Below are positions 1 to 7,902 of a stretch of 64,000 nt of DNA, piece by piece; within the stretch, counting starts at the first letter, position 1, and each line of letters starts with the position of its first letter. The notes beneath the pieces are model-generated. The model was given only the letters and a program-made list of their open reading frames with translations. It was not told the DNA's origin and ran no database searches. A program made the position numbers and the translations under genes. Location: assembly GCF_012952295.1 (NCBI RefSeq), contig NZ_JABBCH010000007.1, positions 1 through 64,000 on the forward strand. Reading direction: 5' to 3'. The stretch comes from Crystallibacter degradans. Lineage in GTDB: Bacteria > Actinomycetota > Actinomycetes > Actinomycetales > Micrococcaceae.

Positions 1-12
1 AGTGAACAATGC

Positions 13-122
13 GGGCAAACCAGCGGCCACTACCGGGCAGTTTTCGTGGCCATACGCGGGCAGTCCCAGTGGCCGTCAGCGGGTAATTCCGTGGCCACCT
101 ATGGGCAGTTTTTCATGGCCGC
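13..122. repeat. five degenerate 22-23 bp tandem units
   Basis: Units begin at 13, 35, 58, 81 and 103. Each starts with GGGCA or GGGTA and carries a TGGCC or CGGCC core about 12 bases later (for example GGGCAGTTTTCGTGGCC). Spacing is 22-23 bp. Such arrays are reminiscent of the multiple transposase-binding repeats at IS21-type ends, but no istA or istB is visible, so this is probably the relic of an element end next to the transposase remnant. Confidence 0.6.
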
Positions 123-1006
123 TTACAAACGTGCCGCGGAAAGGTTCCAAGTTGCCGTGACGACCGCAGCCCGCTGGGCCAGCCGCTACCGCTGCCATGA
201 CGAAGCCGGCATGGCCGACCGTTCCAGCTGCCCGCACCGGTCACCGAACCGGGTACCTATGAAGCGGAAACGCCGGATTATCAGCGTCCGGGTGAACCTG
301 CGTTGGGGTCCGGACCGGATCGGCTACTGCCTCGGAATCCACCCTCCACTGCCCACCGCGTGCTTTCGCGCTATGCGCTGGCGAGACTCAAATAGCAGGA
401 CCGGGCCAACGGCCGCTCCGTCCGCCGCTACGAACACGAACATCCCGGCGATCTGGTCCATGTCGATATCAAGAAGCAGGGACGCATCCCCGACGGCGGC
501 GGGCACCAGGTCCTGGGCAGGGCAGCGGGAAAACGCAACATCACCGGCACCGAAGCCAACGCCGGCCCTGCTACATGTTCCTGCCCAACGCCATCGATAA
601 CTACTTCAGGCTGGCCTATACCGAGGTCCTGCCCGATGAGAAGAAGGAAACCGCAGCAGGATTCTGGGAACGCGCCAACGCCTACTTTGAATCCTGCGGC
701 ATCACCATCAAGCGTGTCCTGACCGACAACGGTGCCTGTTACCGCTCCCACGTCTTCAAAGACGCCCTCGGCAGCGACATCAAGCACAAGCACACCCGCC
801 CCTACCGTCCCCAGACCAACGGCAAAGTCGAACGCTTCAACCGCACCATGCACGAGGTATGGGCCTACACGAAGCCTTACGCTTCAGAAGCCGAGCGTGT
901 TGCAGCGTTCCCGGCCTGGCTCCATGACTGCAATCACTGACGAGGCCCACACCTCTTCAAAGGTCAGACACCCGCCAGCCGCGTACCCAACCTCTCTGGG
1001 GATTGA
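115..1006 (+). pseudogene. decayed IS481-family transposase
   Basis: Pieces of an IS481-type DDE transposase can be followed through three frames. The N-terminal helix-turn-helix part (ARWASRYR, then GMADRSS) and RWGPDRIGY lie in one frame to about 340. PGDLVHVDIKKQGRIPDGGG follows in a second frame near 450-500. The catalytic core resumes in a third frame from 575, with AIDNYFRLAYTEVL, LTDNGACYRS and RPYRPQTNGKVERFNR. A stop at 938-940 interrupts the C-terminus, and SRVPNLSG continues to a TGA at 1004-1006. At least two frameshifts and one nonsense change mean it cannot make an intact transposase. It marks the left edge of the accessory catabolic locus. Confidence 0.85.
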
Positions 1007-1008
1007 AC

Positions 1009-1785
1009 CTATCCCAGAGTGCCGGCCTTGAGCGCTGCAGCCTTAACTGCTTCCAAGACTTCCGTCTTGGTCTCCACGAACCGTGGCGAAGGGACGGACA
1101 CAGTAAAGGCGCCGATCACGGATCCACTAACCCAAATGGGGGCCGCGATGCAGTCAACGCCTAAAGCAAATTCCTGGTTGTCGTACGCAACCCCCTCTTC
1201 AGCAACTCGCTGCAGCTCTTCCGTGAAGGCCTTTCGGGAAGTGATCGTGTTGGGAGTGAGCCTGTCGAAAGACAGGCTGTCCAGCACAGCAGCACGGAAG
1301 TCCTCAGGAGCAAACGCCAGCAAGACCTTACCGCTGGCACGGGAATGCAGATGATCGGCATAACCGACTGCCAGGTTTCCCACCCGCACAGCGTGTGCTC
1401 CCTCGATCGTTTCGAGTACCCTGATTTGCTGGTGGCTCCAAGCGCTAAGATACGCTGTCTCGCCCGTGGTACGCGCGAGGTCACGCAATACCAGACTGAA
1501 ATGTTCCGGCACCACGTCCGTTGCGGCCACACTCTGGGCAATTACCGCAGCCGCAGGTCCCAGATGGTACTTTTTGGCCGTGTCTTTGAAAAGCATGCCT
1601 TCACGGGCCATGGTGTTGAGCAGGTGGTAAGCGGTTGGTACGGACAGCCCGAATCGTTCAGCGGCTTCCTTGGCAAGCAGCCCATTGGAGGACTGTGCGA
1701 CAGCCAGCAGCATCTTGAGTGCGCGCGAAACTGACTGAATGGTTGTGCCGCCGGACTTGTCAGCGACCTCTTTTGATTTCAACAT
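1009..1785 (-). CDS. IclR-family transcriptional regulator
   Basis: This is a 258-residue IclR regulator. It has an N-terminal winged helix (IQSVSRALKMLLAV, then AAERFGLSVPTAYHLLNTM, roughly residues 15-70) and a C-terminal effector domain with HSRASGKVLLAF and CIAAPIW typical of the family. I chose the ATG at 1785 because AGGTGG lies 8 nt upstream; the GTG at 1797 falls inside that Shine-Dalgarno region. It is the last gene of the leftward operon, 25 nt after the SDR stop, so it probably controls this operon and the divergent permease operon in response to a pathway metabolite. Candidate operators are the ATTTCA/TGAAAT repeats near 6.6 and 7.8 kb. The effector is unknown. Confidence 0.93.
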   Translation of the reverse strand: MLKSKEVADKSGGTTIQSVSRALKMLLAVAQSSNGLLAKEAAERFGLSVPTAYHLLNTMAREGMLFKDTAKKYHLGPAAAVIAQSVAATDVVPEHFSLVLRDLARTTGETAYLSAWSHQQIRVLETIEGAHAVRVGNLAVGYADHLHSRASGKVLLAFAPEDFRAAVLDSLSFDRLTPNTITSRKAFTEELQRVAEEGVAYDNQEFALGVDCIAAPIWVSGSVIGAFTVSVPSPRFVETKTEVLEAVKAAALKAGTLG

Positions 1786-1810
1786 GACTTTTCCCACCTG
1801 CCCGGAGCCG

Positions 1811-2620
1811 TTAGACGGTGCCGCGGCCTACGAAATTGCTGCCGTCCGCTCGTCGTCCGACATCCCCAGCCGTGACGACCGCTTCGTGGCCACCGTCAGC
1901 GAAGATCAGCTGCCCGTTAACAAACCCGTTTTCGGCACTGGTTAGCCAGACCAGGAGGGCGGCTATGTCGTCTACCTTACCAATGCCCTTGAGGGGCTGA
2001 GGGTTCCGTTGGAGGGCATCAGTAATCTGATCCGGTGTTCCCAAGTAGTAAGACGTCATGGGGGAAGCTGTCATGCCTGGTCCTACCGCGTTGAGTGCTA
2101 TTCCGGCGCCCGCCCACTCCGATGTTACCGCCGCGGTACGGATCCACTTAGCGATCGCTCGTTTGCCGCCGGCATAGGCGAGGGCCGGGGATCCTTCGCA
2201 GGCTCTTGTAGCGGCGTTCAGGTCACCGTCCATGCAGCGGTCAACGATTTCGTCCAGGTTTGCCGAGAGTGCGGCGATGGAGGAGAGGACAACGGCGCGC
2301 GGGTTTGTGCCGTTTGCCAACAGCGGACGCAACGTTTCGAGGGTTCCTACTGCTCCGGCATAGTTGATGTTCAGAATGGCTTCCGGGCCGAGGGTGGAGG
2401 CCCCGACACCGGCTGACGCGATGACTCCGTCGATGGCTCCGCCGGTCATTGACCGGACGGTGTGTGCCATGGCGTTAATGCCGTCTTTGGTCGAGAGGTC
2501 AACGACGACATCGGCGTTGTTCAGGTCGACGCCGATGACGCTGTGTCCTCCAGCGGAGAGCAGTTTGGCGGTAGCAGCCCCGATGCCGGAGGCACTTCCG
2601 GTTACGACGTAGGTGCGCAT
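1811..2620 (-). CDS. short-chain dehydrogenase/reductase (SDR)
   Basis: This is a 269-residue classical SDR. The Rossmann motif is TGSASGIG near the N-terminus, followed by ASAG and SSIAAL strands. The catalytic tyrosine/lysine is YAGGK rather than the usual YxxxK with serine, and an AVGPGMT segment follows. The insertion between SSIAALSA and YAGGK (about 30 residues with DRCMDGDLNAATRACEG) resembles 3-alpha-hydroxysteroid dehydrogenase-like SDRs. The ATG at 2618-2620 is preceded by GGAAAA. It lies between a dehydratase gene and iclR in the leftward operon, so it likely oxidises or reduces a hydroxy-acid intermediate with NAD(P). Substrate cannot be assigned. Confidence 0.88.
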   Translation of the reverse strand: MRTYVVTGSASGIGAATAKLLSAGGHSVIGVDLNNADVVVDLSTKDGINAMAHTVRSMTGGAIDGVIASAGVGASTLGPEAILNINYAGAVGTLETLRPLLANGTNPRAVVLSSIAALSANLDEIVDRCMDGDLNAATRACEGSPALAYAGGKRAIAKWIRTAAVTSEWAGAGIALNAVGPGMTASPMTSYYLGTPDQITDALQRNPQPLKGIGKVDDIAALLVWLTSAENGFVNGQLIFADGGHEAVVTAGDVGRRADGSNFVGRGTV

Positions 2621-2641
2621 GATTTTTCCAGTTCTGATCTG

Positions 2642-3781
2642 TTAGACGACATTGGCGTTTGAACCGTCCGGCCGCAGCCTCGGGTGCGTGAAGTTGCCAA
2701 AGAATCCAAGATAGCTTTCCTCGGTCAGGAGTTCCGGTTCCAAGGTGACGCCCAGCCCGATGCCTTCGGGGGCCTGCATGTAACCGCCGTCGCGCACGAG
2801 GGTGGTCGTGAGGGCGGGATGGATGTTGGAGTCCTCGTCGGTTTCGACATATTCCTGCAGCACGACGTTTGGCGTGGCCAGATCGAAATGGACTGACGCT
2901 GCGGTGAGGACCGGGCCAAGAAAGTTGTGTGTGACGATCGCGGAGTGGTGCGCTTCGCCCAATGCGGCGATCTTGCGCAACCCGGTGAAGCCTCCCGCGA
3001 GCCCTGGATCCGGACGCAGATACTGGGGTCCTCCCTGCTCCAACAACTCGGCAAACTCCCAGATGGTGTGCAGCCGTTCGCCGTTGGCCATGGGAACCTG
3101 GGTTCGCCGGGCGAGTTCCGCCTGGGTGCTGATGCTGTCGATTTGAATGGCGTCTTCAACGAAGAGTGGCCGGAATTGTCCCAAGCTTTCGATGATGGGC
3201 ATGGCCTCAAGCGGGGTCAGCTTACGATGCAGTTCGAGGAGGATATCGATGTCGGGTCCGACCGCGGACCGGACCTGACTGACGAGCTCAATACAGTCAT
3301 GGTGAGTTCTTGCTGCGCTGTTGCGGTGATATCCGGGAAGGAAGGGATCAAACTTCACCGCCGTGTAGGCTCTCGCTGCCGCGTCTTTCACTGCATCGAG
3401 CATGCTGTCCGGAGTTTCCGGTGTCAGCAGCAGACGGCACAGTCGGACCTGGTCTCGGTACGCTCCTCCCAGCAACTCAAAGACCGGGGCCTGACGGAAC
3501 TGGGATGCAATGTCCCACAGTGCAATGTCGATTGCACTGACTGCTGCAGAGAGCACTGCCCCGCGGAACGGTCCCATGCGGTACAGGTGCTGGTGGTGTC
3601 TTTCAATCCGCAGCGGGTCCTCACCCTGCAGATAATCGCGGAACTGGTCCATCATGGCGTGAACTGAGGAGGGATAGGCCCAGCAGGCGGATTGACCAAG
3701 TCCCACGAGACCTGTGTCCGTGTGTACGGTGATGAAATGCATCCCCCCGGCGACGTGGGAGCGTATGTCTTCGATCTTCAC
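2642..3781 (-). CDS. enolase-superfamily dehydratase (mandelate racemase/D-galactonate dehydratase type)
   Basis: This 379-residue member of the mandelate racemase/muconate lactonising group has an N-terminal capping domain and a TIM barrel. Visible catalytic features are KFDPF (K143), metal ligands in LLELH (E183), FVEDA (E209) and NGER (E235), and a histidine in VTHN (H285). The pattern is closest to D-galactonate/D-mannonate dehydratases of sugar-acid pathways, which remove water to give a 2-keto-3-deoxy acid with Mg2+. The GTG start overlaps the E1 stop codon as GTGA, showing translational coupling. It is the second such enzyme in the operon, so one may act as a racemase or on a different acid. 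Confidence 0.88.
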   Translation of the reverse strand: MKIEDIRSHVAGGMHFITVHTDTGLVGLGQSACWAYPSSVHAMMDQFRDYLQGEDPLRIERHHQHLYRMGPFRGAVLSAAVSAIDIALWDIASQFRQAPVFELLGGAYRDQVRLCRLLLTPETPDSMLDAVKDAAARAYTAVKFDPFLPGYHRNSAARTHHDCIELVSQVRSAVGPDIDILLELHRKLTPLEAMPIIESLGQFRPLFVEDAIQIDSISTQAELARRTQVPMANGERLHTIWEFAELLEQGGPQYLRPDPGLAGGFTGLRKIAALGEAHHSAIVTHNFLGPVLTAASVHFDLATPNVVLQEYVETDEDSNIHPALTTTLVRDGGYMQAPEGIGLGVTLEPELLTEESYLGFFGNFTHPRLRPDGSNANVV

Positions 3782-5769
3782 AGGGCGCCGACTTTTGCTG
3801 CGCCGAGCAGGTTCCTTGCGGCGGCGATAATTGAATCCGTGCCGGGCAGGACGGCGTCTTGGAGGGCCGGCGCGCTGGGTATCCGTACGTCTGCCGTGCC
3901 GATGCGTGAGACTGGCGCAGAGAGCTCGGCGAAATGGCGTTCAGTAATTCCTGCTGCCACCTCCGCACCGAACCCGCCCGTTCGGTGCGCTTCGTGGACT
4001 ACGAGCACATGGCCGCCGGCTTCGGCCACGGCTCGGGCAATGGAGGATTCATCCAGTGGCCGCAGCCAGCGCAAATCGAGAACGGTGGTATCGATGCCTT
4101 CTGCTGCCAGTTGCTCCGCGGCTGCGTTCGCCTTCGTGACCATGTCGCCCCAGGTGATGATCGCCAAATCAGAACCGTGACGGTGGAAACGGGCGCCAGC
4201 AGCGGTCTGTGTCGGTGCATCGGTGTCTACCATGCCCTTGACCTGGTAAAGGGAACGGGCCTCGACGAGCACAGTGGGGTCCTCATCCGCTATGGCGGCA
4301 CGGGTCATGGCATAGGCATCCTGGGCCGTGGCCGGGAGTCCTACCTTGATTCCCGGGATGTGGGCGAGGATCGCCTCAATGCTCTGGGAATGCTGTGCAC
4401 AGGATCCGGGTGTGGCACCCTGCTGCATCCGGATGGTCAAAGGAGCGCTGAGCCGTGACTGGTTGATGTACCTCACGTTCGAAGCCTGATTGATGATCTG
4501 GTCCAGTGCGACAAAGACGAAGTCCGCCCACATGATTTCGACAACGGGGCGCATGCCTTCCATGGCGGCGCCCACGGCTGAACCCAGGATGGCGGACTCG
4601 GCGATAGGCGTGTCAAACACCCGCTCTTCGCCGAACTTTTTCTGCAGTCCGCGGCTGACGCCAAAGATTCCGCCCGCAAATCCGACGTCCTCCCCATAGA
4701 CCAGCAATTCCGGCCGGTTTTCCAGCTCGGTGCTCAGCGCCTGGTTGATTGCACGCTGGTAGGTCATTTCCCTGGCGGTCTCGGGCAATTGTTTCGGGAC
4801 GGCGACTGGTTCCGGGCTGGGGGCATAGAGATGTTCATAAACCGACAGCTTGTCAGGCCCGGGCATGGCCAGTGTCTGATCGGTAATGTCGTCGATCAGC
4901 CGGGAGACCTGCTCCTCAACTGCCGCGAGTTCAGTCTCGGTGGTGCCTGCGTCGATGAGTTTGCGGCGGAGACGGGGGAGAGGATCAGCTGCGGTCGCAG
5001 AGGCCTGGTCTTCCTTGCTCCGGTAGTGCTGGATGTCCCGGTTGTAGTGCCCGCTAAGCCGGGCCGTTTTGCACTCCAGCAGAACCGGCCCTTCGCCCCG
5101 AGTGCAGACTTCGATGGCGGCAGCGACCGCGTCATGTACGGCTTCAGGGTCATTTCCGTCCACCACATGGGACTGGATTCCCAGGCCTTCGCCGCGTGAG
5201 GCGAGATCTTTGTTGCGGGTCGTGGCGTCCTTGGTCGTCATTTCCGCCCAGCCGTTGTTTTCACAGATAAAGATGATCGGAAGATTTTTCGCGGCCGCGA
5301 AAATCATCCCCTCGGTCGTGCCTCCCTGGTTCATGGCCCCATCACCGATGGAGGAAATGACCACGCGGTCCTCTCCGCGGGACTTAGCTGCCAGGGCAAC
5401 GCCTGCCCCAATGGGTATTCCCGCTCCGACGATCGAATTTTCTCCGATAAATCCGTTCGCCGGGTCGCTGAGCAATGGCGATCCTGCCCGTCCGCCATTG
5501 GTTCCGCCGGTGCGCTGCGCGATCTCGGCCAAGATGGCCAGAGGATCGCTTCCGGCTGCCAGTGCCCAACCATGGCCGCGGTAGGTGGACAGAATTCGGT
5601 CCTGGGGACGCAACGCGGCGGCTGTCCCTACGGGTATGGCTTCCTGGCCTAGGCACAAGTGAACCGATCCGGCGACCTCGCCTTCTAAGGAGATCTTTTG
5701 CACCCGCTCCTCGAGCTGGCGGATGGTCAACATCTGGCGGTACGTGTCGAACAGATTCAGGGTACTCAT
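3778..5769 (-). CDS. fused alpha/beta E1 component of a thiamine-dependent 2-oxoacid dehydrogenase
   Basis: This is a 663-residue fusion of the two E1 subunits that are usually separate. Residues 1-about 320 are E1 alpha with the ThDP motif GDGAMNQ (142-148) and NNGWA near 171. Residues about 335-663 are E1 beta with LVYGEDVGFAGG, the Pyr-domain GAAMEGMRPVVEIMWADF region, and the C-terminal transketolase domain (VLVVHEAHRTGGFGAE). The family decarboxylates a 2-oxoacid (pyruvate, branched-chain or acetoin type) and passes the acyl group to a lipoyl E2. No E2 or E3 gene is in the window, so it must use a partner elsewhere or act as a simple decarboxylase/ligase. AAGGAAA precedes the ATG. Confidence 0.92.
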   Translation of the reverse strand: MSTLNLFDTYRQMLTIRQLEERVQKISLEGEVAGSVHLCLGQEAIPVGTAAALRPQDRILSTYRGHGWALAAGSDPLAILAEIAQRTGGTNGGRAGSPLLSDPANGFIGENSIVGAGIPIGAGVALAAKSRGEDRVVISSIGDGAMNQGGTTEGMIFAAAKNLPIIFICENNGWAEMTTKDATTRNKDLASRGEGLGIQSHVVDGNDPEAVHDAVAAAIEVCTRGEGPVLLECKTARLSGHYNRDIQHYRSKEDQASATAADPLPRLRRKLIDAGTTETELAAVEEQVSRLIDDITDQTLAMPGPDKLSVYEHLYAPSPEPVAVPKQLPETAREMTYQRAINQALSTELENRPELLVYGEDVGFAGGIFGVSRGLQKKFGEERVFDTPIAESAILGSAVGAAMEGMRPVVEIMWADFVFVALDQIINQASNVRYINQSRLSAPLTIRMQQGATPGSCAQHSQSIEAILAHIPGIKVGLPATAQDAYAMTRAAIADEDPTVLVEARSLYQVKGMVDTDAPTQTAAGARFHRHGSDLAIITWGDMVTKANAAAEQLAAEGIDTTVLDLRWLRPLDESSIARAVAEAGGHVLVVHEAHRTGGFGAEVAAGITERHFAELSAPVSRIGTADVRIPSAPALQDAVLPGTDSIIAAARNLLGAAKVGAL

Positions 5770-5805
5770 AAGTGTTTCCTTACGTGATGCAGATCCGGTA
5801 CAGGA

Positions 5806-6537
5806 TCAGCTGATGAAGGTGCCGCCGTTGATGGCTATCGTTTGACCGGTGACGTAGGAACTCTCGTCGCTGATCAGGAAGCCGATGGTGTGGGCTACCT
5901 CTTCGGCAGAGCCCATCCTTCCCAGAGGAATGCCCGCAAGCAGCTTCTCGTGCCGCTCGGGACCATAACCCTGGATCATGGGCGTATCGATAATTCCCGG
6001 GGCAACAGCGTTGACCCGTACACCTTGGGGGGCGAGCTGGTGGGCCAAACTCATCGTCAGTCCTATGACACCGGCTTTGGATGCTACGTAGGCAGGAGAG
6101 CTGAATGTAGAAGCCGTTCGGCCAGCGGTGGAAGCGACATTCACGATGCTCCCACCGTGCTGCGTGAACACCGGTTCCACTGCCTTGCAGAGGTTGTAGG
6201 TTCCGGTCAGGTTCACGCCGATCACCCGGTCCCAATCAGTTCGGCTGACATCACGGATCCCGCCCAGGTGAACGATTCCGGCCGAATTCACCAGACCCTT
6301 CAGTTCGCCCAGATCCTGGGCCGTGGCGACAGCTGCGTCCACGCTGGCGGGGTCCGAAACATCGAGGCCTACGGCGATGCTCTGACCACCGGCGGCGCGG
6401 ATTTCGGATGCAACCGACCGGCACGCCGCCACATCAAGGTCCGCTATGACAACTGCATGTCCGCGCTGGGCCAGAAAATGGGCCGTAGCGCGGCCAATAC
6501 CTCCTGCGGCTCCCGTAAGCAAAACCGTTCCTTGCAT
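5806..6537 (-). CDS. SDR oxidoreductase, FabG-like
   Basis: This is a 243-residue classical SDR with TGAAGGIGRA (NAD(P) binding), NSAGI, and the catalytic set S (NVASTAG), YVASK, then VNAVAPGIIDTPM. The C-terminus YVTGQTIAINGG is the standard substrate-side end of FabG-like enzymes. It starts with ATG at 6535-6537. It sits between the first dehydratase and the E1 fusion gene, 36 nt upstream of the E1 start. It probably oxidises the keto-deoxy product or the starting hydroxy acid. Two repeats of TATTTCAAATG lie just upstream and suggest a second regulatory input within the operon. Confidence 0.9.
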   Translation of the reverse strand: MQGTVLLTGAAGGIGRATAHFLAQRGHAVVIADLDVAACRSVASEIRAAGGQSIAVGLDVSDPASVDAAVATAQDLGELKGLVNSAGIVHLGGIRDVSRTDWDRVIGVNLTGTYNLCKAVEPVFTQHGGSIVNVASTAGRTASTFSSPAYVASKAGVIGLTMSLAHQLAPQGVRVNAVAPGIIDTPMIQGYGPERHEKLLAGIPLGRMGSAEEVAHTIGFLISDESSYVTGQTIAINGGTFIS

Positions 6538-6580
6538 AGCGGCACTCCGTGTTCTCTAGGGTATGAAAAAGCATAAGGGG

Positions 6581-6618
6581 TATTTCAAATGGAATCAATA
6601 TATTTCAAATGATGAAAT
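6581..6618. promoter_or_regulatory. candidate IclR operator inside the operon
   Basis: TATTTCAAATG occurs exactly twice, at 6581-6591 and 6601-6611, two helical turns apart. The second copy forms an inverted repeat ATTTCA-5-TGAAAT (6602-6618). It overlaps the stop codon of the dehydratase gene and lies upstream of the SDR at 6537. Related half-sites occur in the divergent promoter (TGAAAGTTTCA at 7822-7832). Binding by the local IclR protein is inference. Confidence 0.5.
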
Positions 6619-7744
6619 TTAGCTGTTCGGTTGAGTACTTTTGGACGGCTTCCCAGTCGAGTGGAAAGTCGAGCCCCGGGTTTGTCGATGAGTGCCATCC
6701 CCCCTGCCGGATCGGCATTGGCTCAGACAGCAGCAGGCTTATAGGTTCAGCACCTACGTATTCAGGAATGATTTCCAATGCGCGGACCGAATCGGACGTT
6801 CCGGCCAGGGGTGCATGGAGGTGAGGCCAGACATGCGGCAGCACCATCCGCCCGGCTTCGCCTGCGGCGGCCAGTCCCGCCGCGGCGGCACTGAATCCAC
6901 CTACGGTGGTTGCGTCAATTCGCAAGTATTGGACGCCACCGTTGAGTAGATCGGCATAGTTCGACGGAGTAATTAGGTCCTCGCCTGCGGCCAAAGGCAA
7001 GGGCACGCTGCCTGCCGCAGATGCCACTTCACGGATTTCAAAGCTGGGAACCGGGTCCTCCACGAACAACAGATTGAGGTCCTCAAGATGTCGCGCATGC
7101 GCGGCATAGCTGCCAGCGTCGGTGAACACGCCATGGAAATCTACGGCCAGCTCGACGCCGGGCGGCAGCACGTCGCGGACCGCCCGAAGAGCGCGGGCAT
7201 CCTCAGCCGGATCCGTTCCCTGGGCCATGTACTTGATGATCCTGTAACCTTCATCGACATACCGACGGACCTCGTCCAGAATCTGCCCCTCGGGCCGGCG
7301 GTCCGGGAAGTATCCGGCAACGGCCATCAGCGGCACATCGGCGCCCTCCGAACCTCCCGCCGGCGAAAGGGCGTCAACCAGCGGCTTTGATTGCGCCGCC
7401 GCTTTGATGTCCCACAGGGCTATGTCAACCAGCGACGCGGCCCGCACCAATGCCGCCCAGCCCGGTGAGAAGCGGCGCCGGTATTCGTGGTGCACGGTCA
7501 TCGGATCAGCTCCCAGTCCGGGCAGCTGCCGGAGCATTTCCGCCACTGCCTGCAGCAGCGGCGTGTTGCGGCCATACCCAACGGCCCTACCAATAAGGCC
7601 ATCATTAGACTCAAGGCGCACGACGACATAGTCCCGGGTGTTATAGCTGATGGGTCCAAGGTGAAGGGGAAACGGCAGGGGCAGGGGGCAAATCCATGCG
7701 TCGGCCTTCACGATGTGCCGCTCAGTGACAGGTAAATCGGTCAT
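6605..7744 (-). CDS. enolase-superfamily protein (mandelate racemase/muconate lactonising type)
   Basis: This is a 379-residue protein when started at the ATG of 7742-7744. A TTG at 7795 would add 17 residues but has no support, while AGGGGA lies upstream of the ATG. It has the N-terminal capping domain (PLPLPFPLHLGPISYNTRDYV type) and barrel motifs IIKYM, VDFHG, FVEDP, AGEDL and LPHVWPH, which supply the general base, three acidic metal ligands and the catalytic histidine. It is first in the leftward operon, next to the divergent permease gene. Its sequence differs from the dehydratase at 2642, so the two probably act on different acids or in series. The exact reaction (racemisation versus dehydration) is not determinable here. 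Confidence 0.88.
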   Translation of the reverse strand: MTDLPVTERHIVKADAWICPLPLPFPLHLGPISYNTRDYVVVRLESNDGLIGRAVGYGRNTPLLQAVAEMLRQLPGLGADPMTVHHEYRRRFSPGWAALVRAASLVDIALWDIKAAAQSKPLVDALSPAGGSEGADVPLMAVAGYFPDRRPEGQILDEVRRYVDEGYRIIKYMAQGTDPAEDARALRAVRDVLPPGVELAVDFHGVFTDAGSYAAHARHLEDLNLLFVEDPVPSFEIREVASAAGSVPLPLAAGEDLITPSNYADLLNGGVQYLRIDATTVGGFSAAAAGLAAAGEAGRMVLPHVWPHLHAPLAGTSDSVRALEIIPEYVGAEPISLLLSEPMPIRQGGWHSSTNPGLDFPLDWEAVQKYSTEQLNFII

Positions 7745-7902
7745 TTCAAACGGGTCCCCTTGTGTGTCGAGAGTATTTCGGCGAAGCAGTGACAACTTCG
7801 TTTGTTATGAGGTAGATTACATGAAAGTTTCACATAGCCGTATGAAATTTTACTATCTGAAATAACTTCCTGGCAGCTCCTCCTACGAAATCGGAGAACC
7901 AC
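7745..7902. promoter_or_regulatory. divergent promoter region of the two catabolic operons
   Basis: This 158-bp AT-rich gap separates the leftward dehydratase operon from the rightward permease operon. It contains the palindrome TGAAAGTTTCA (7822-7832), then TATGAAATTT (7841-7850) and CTGAAAT (7857-7863), all built on the same TGAAA/TTTCA half-site as the repeats at 6.6 kb. A shared IclR-controlled switch is the simplest reading. The transcription starts are not visible with certainty. Confidence 0.5.

Noticed and set aside
13-122. CRISPR-like array
   Set aside because: Units are adjacent without spacers of constant length and are too degenerate; no cas genes are near.
7745-7795. TTG start of the dehydratase at 7795
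   Set aside because: It adds an unconserved leader and lies in the divergent promoter; the ATG at 7744 has a better ribosome-binding sequence.
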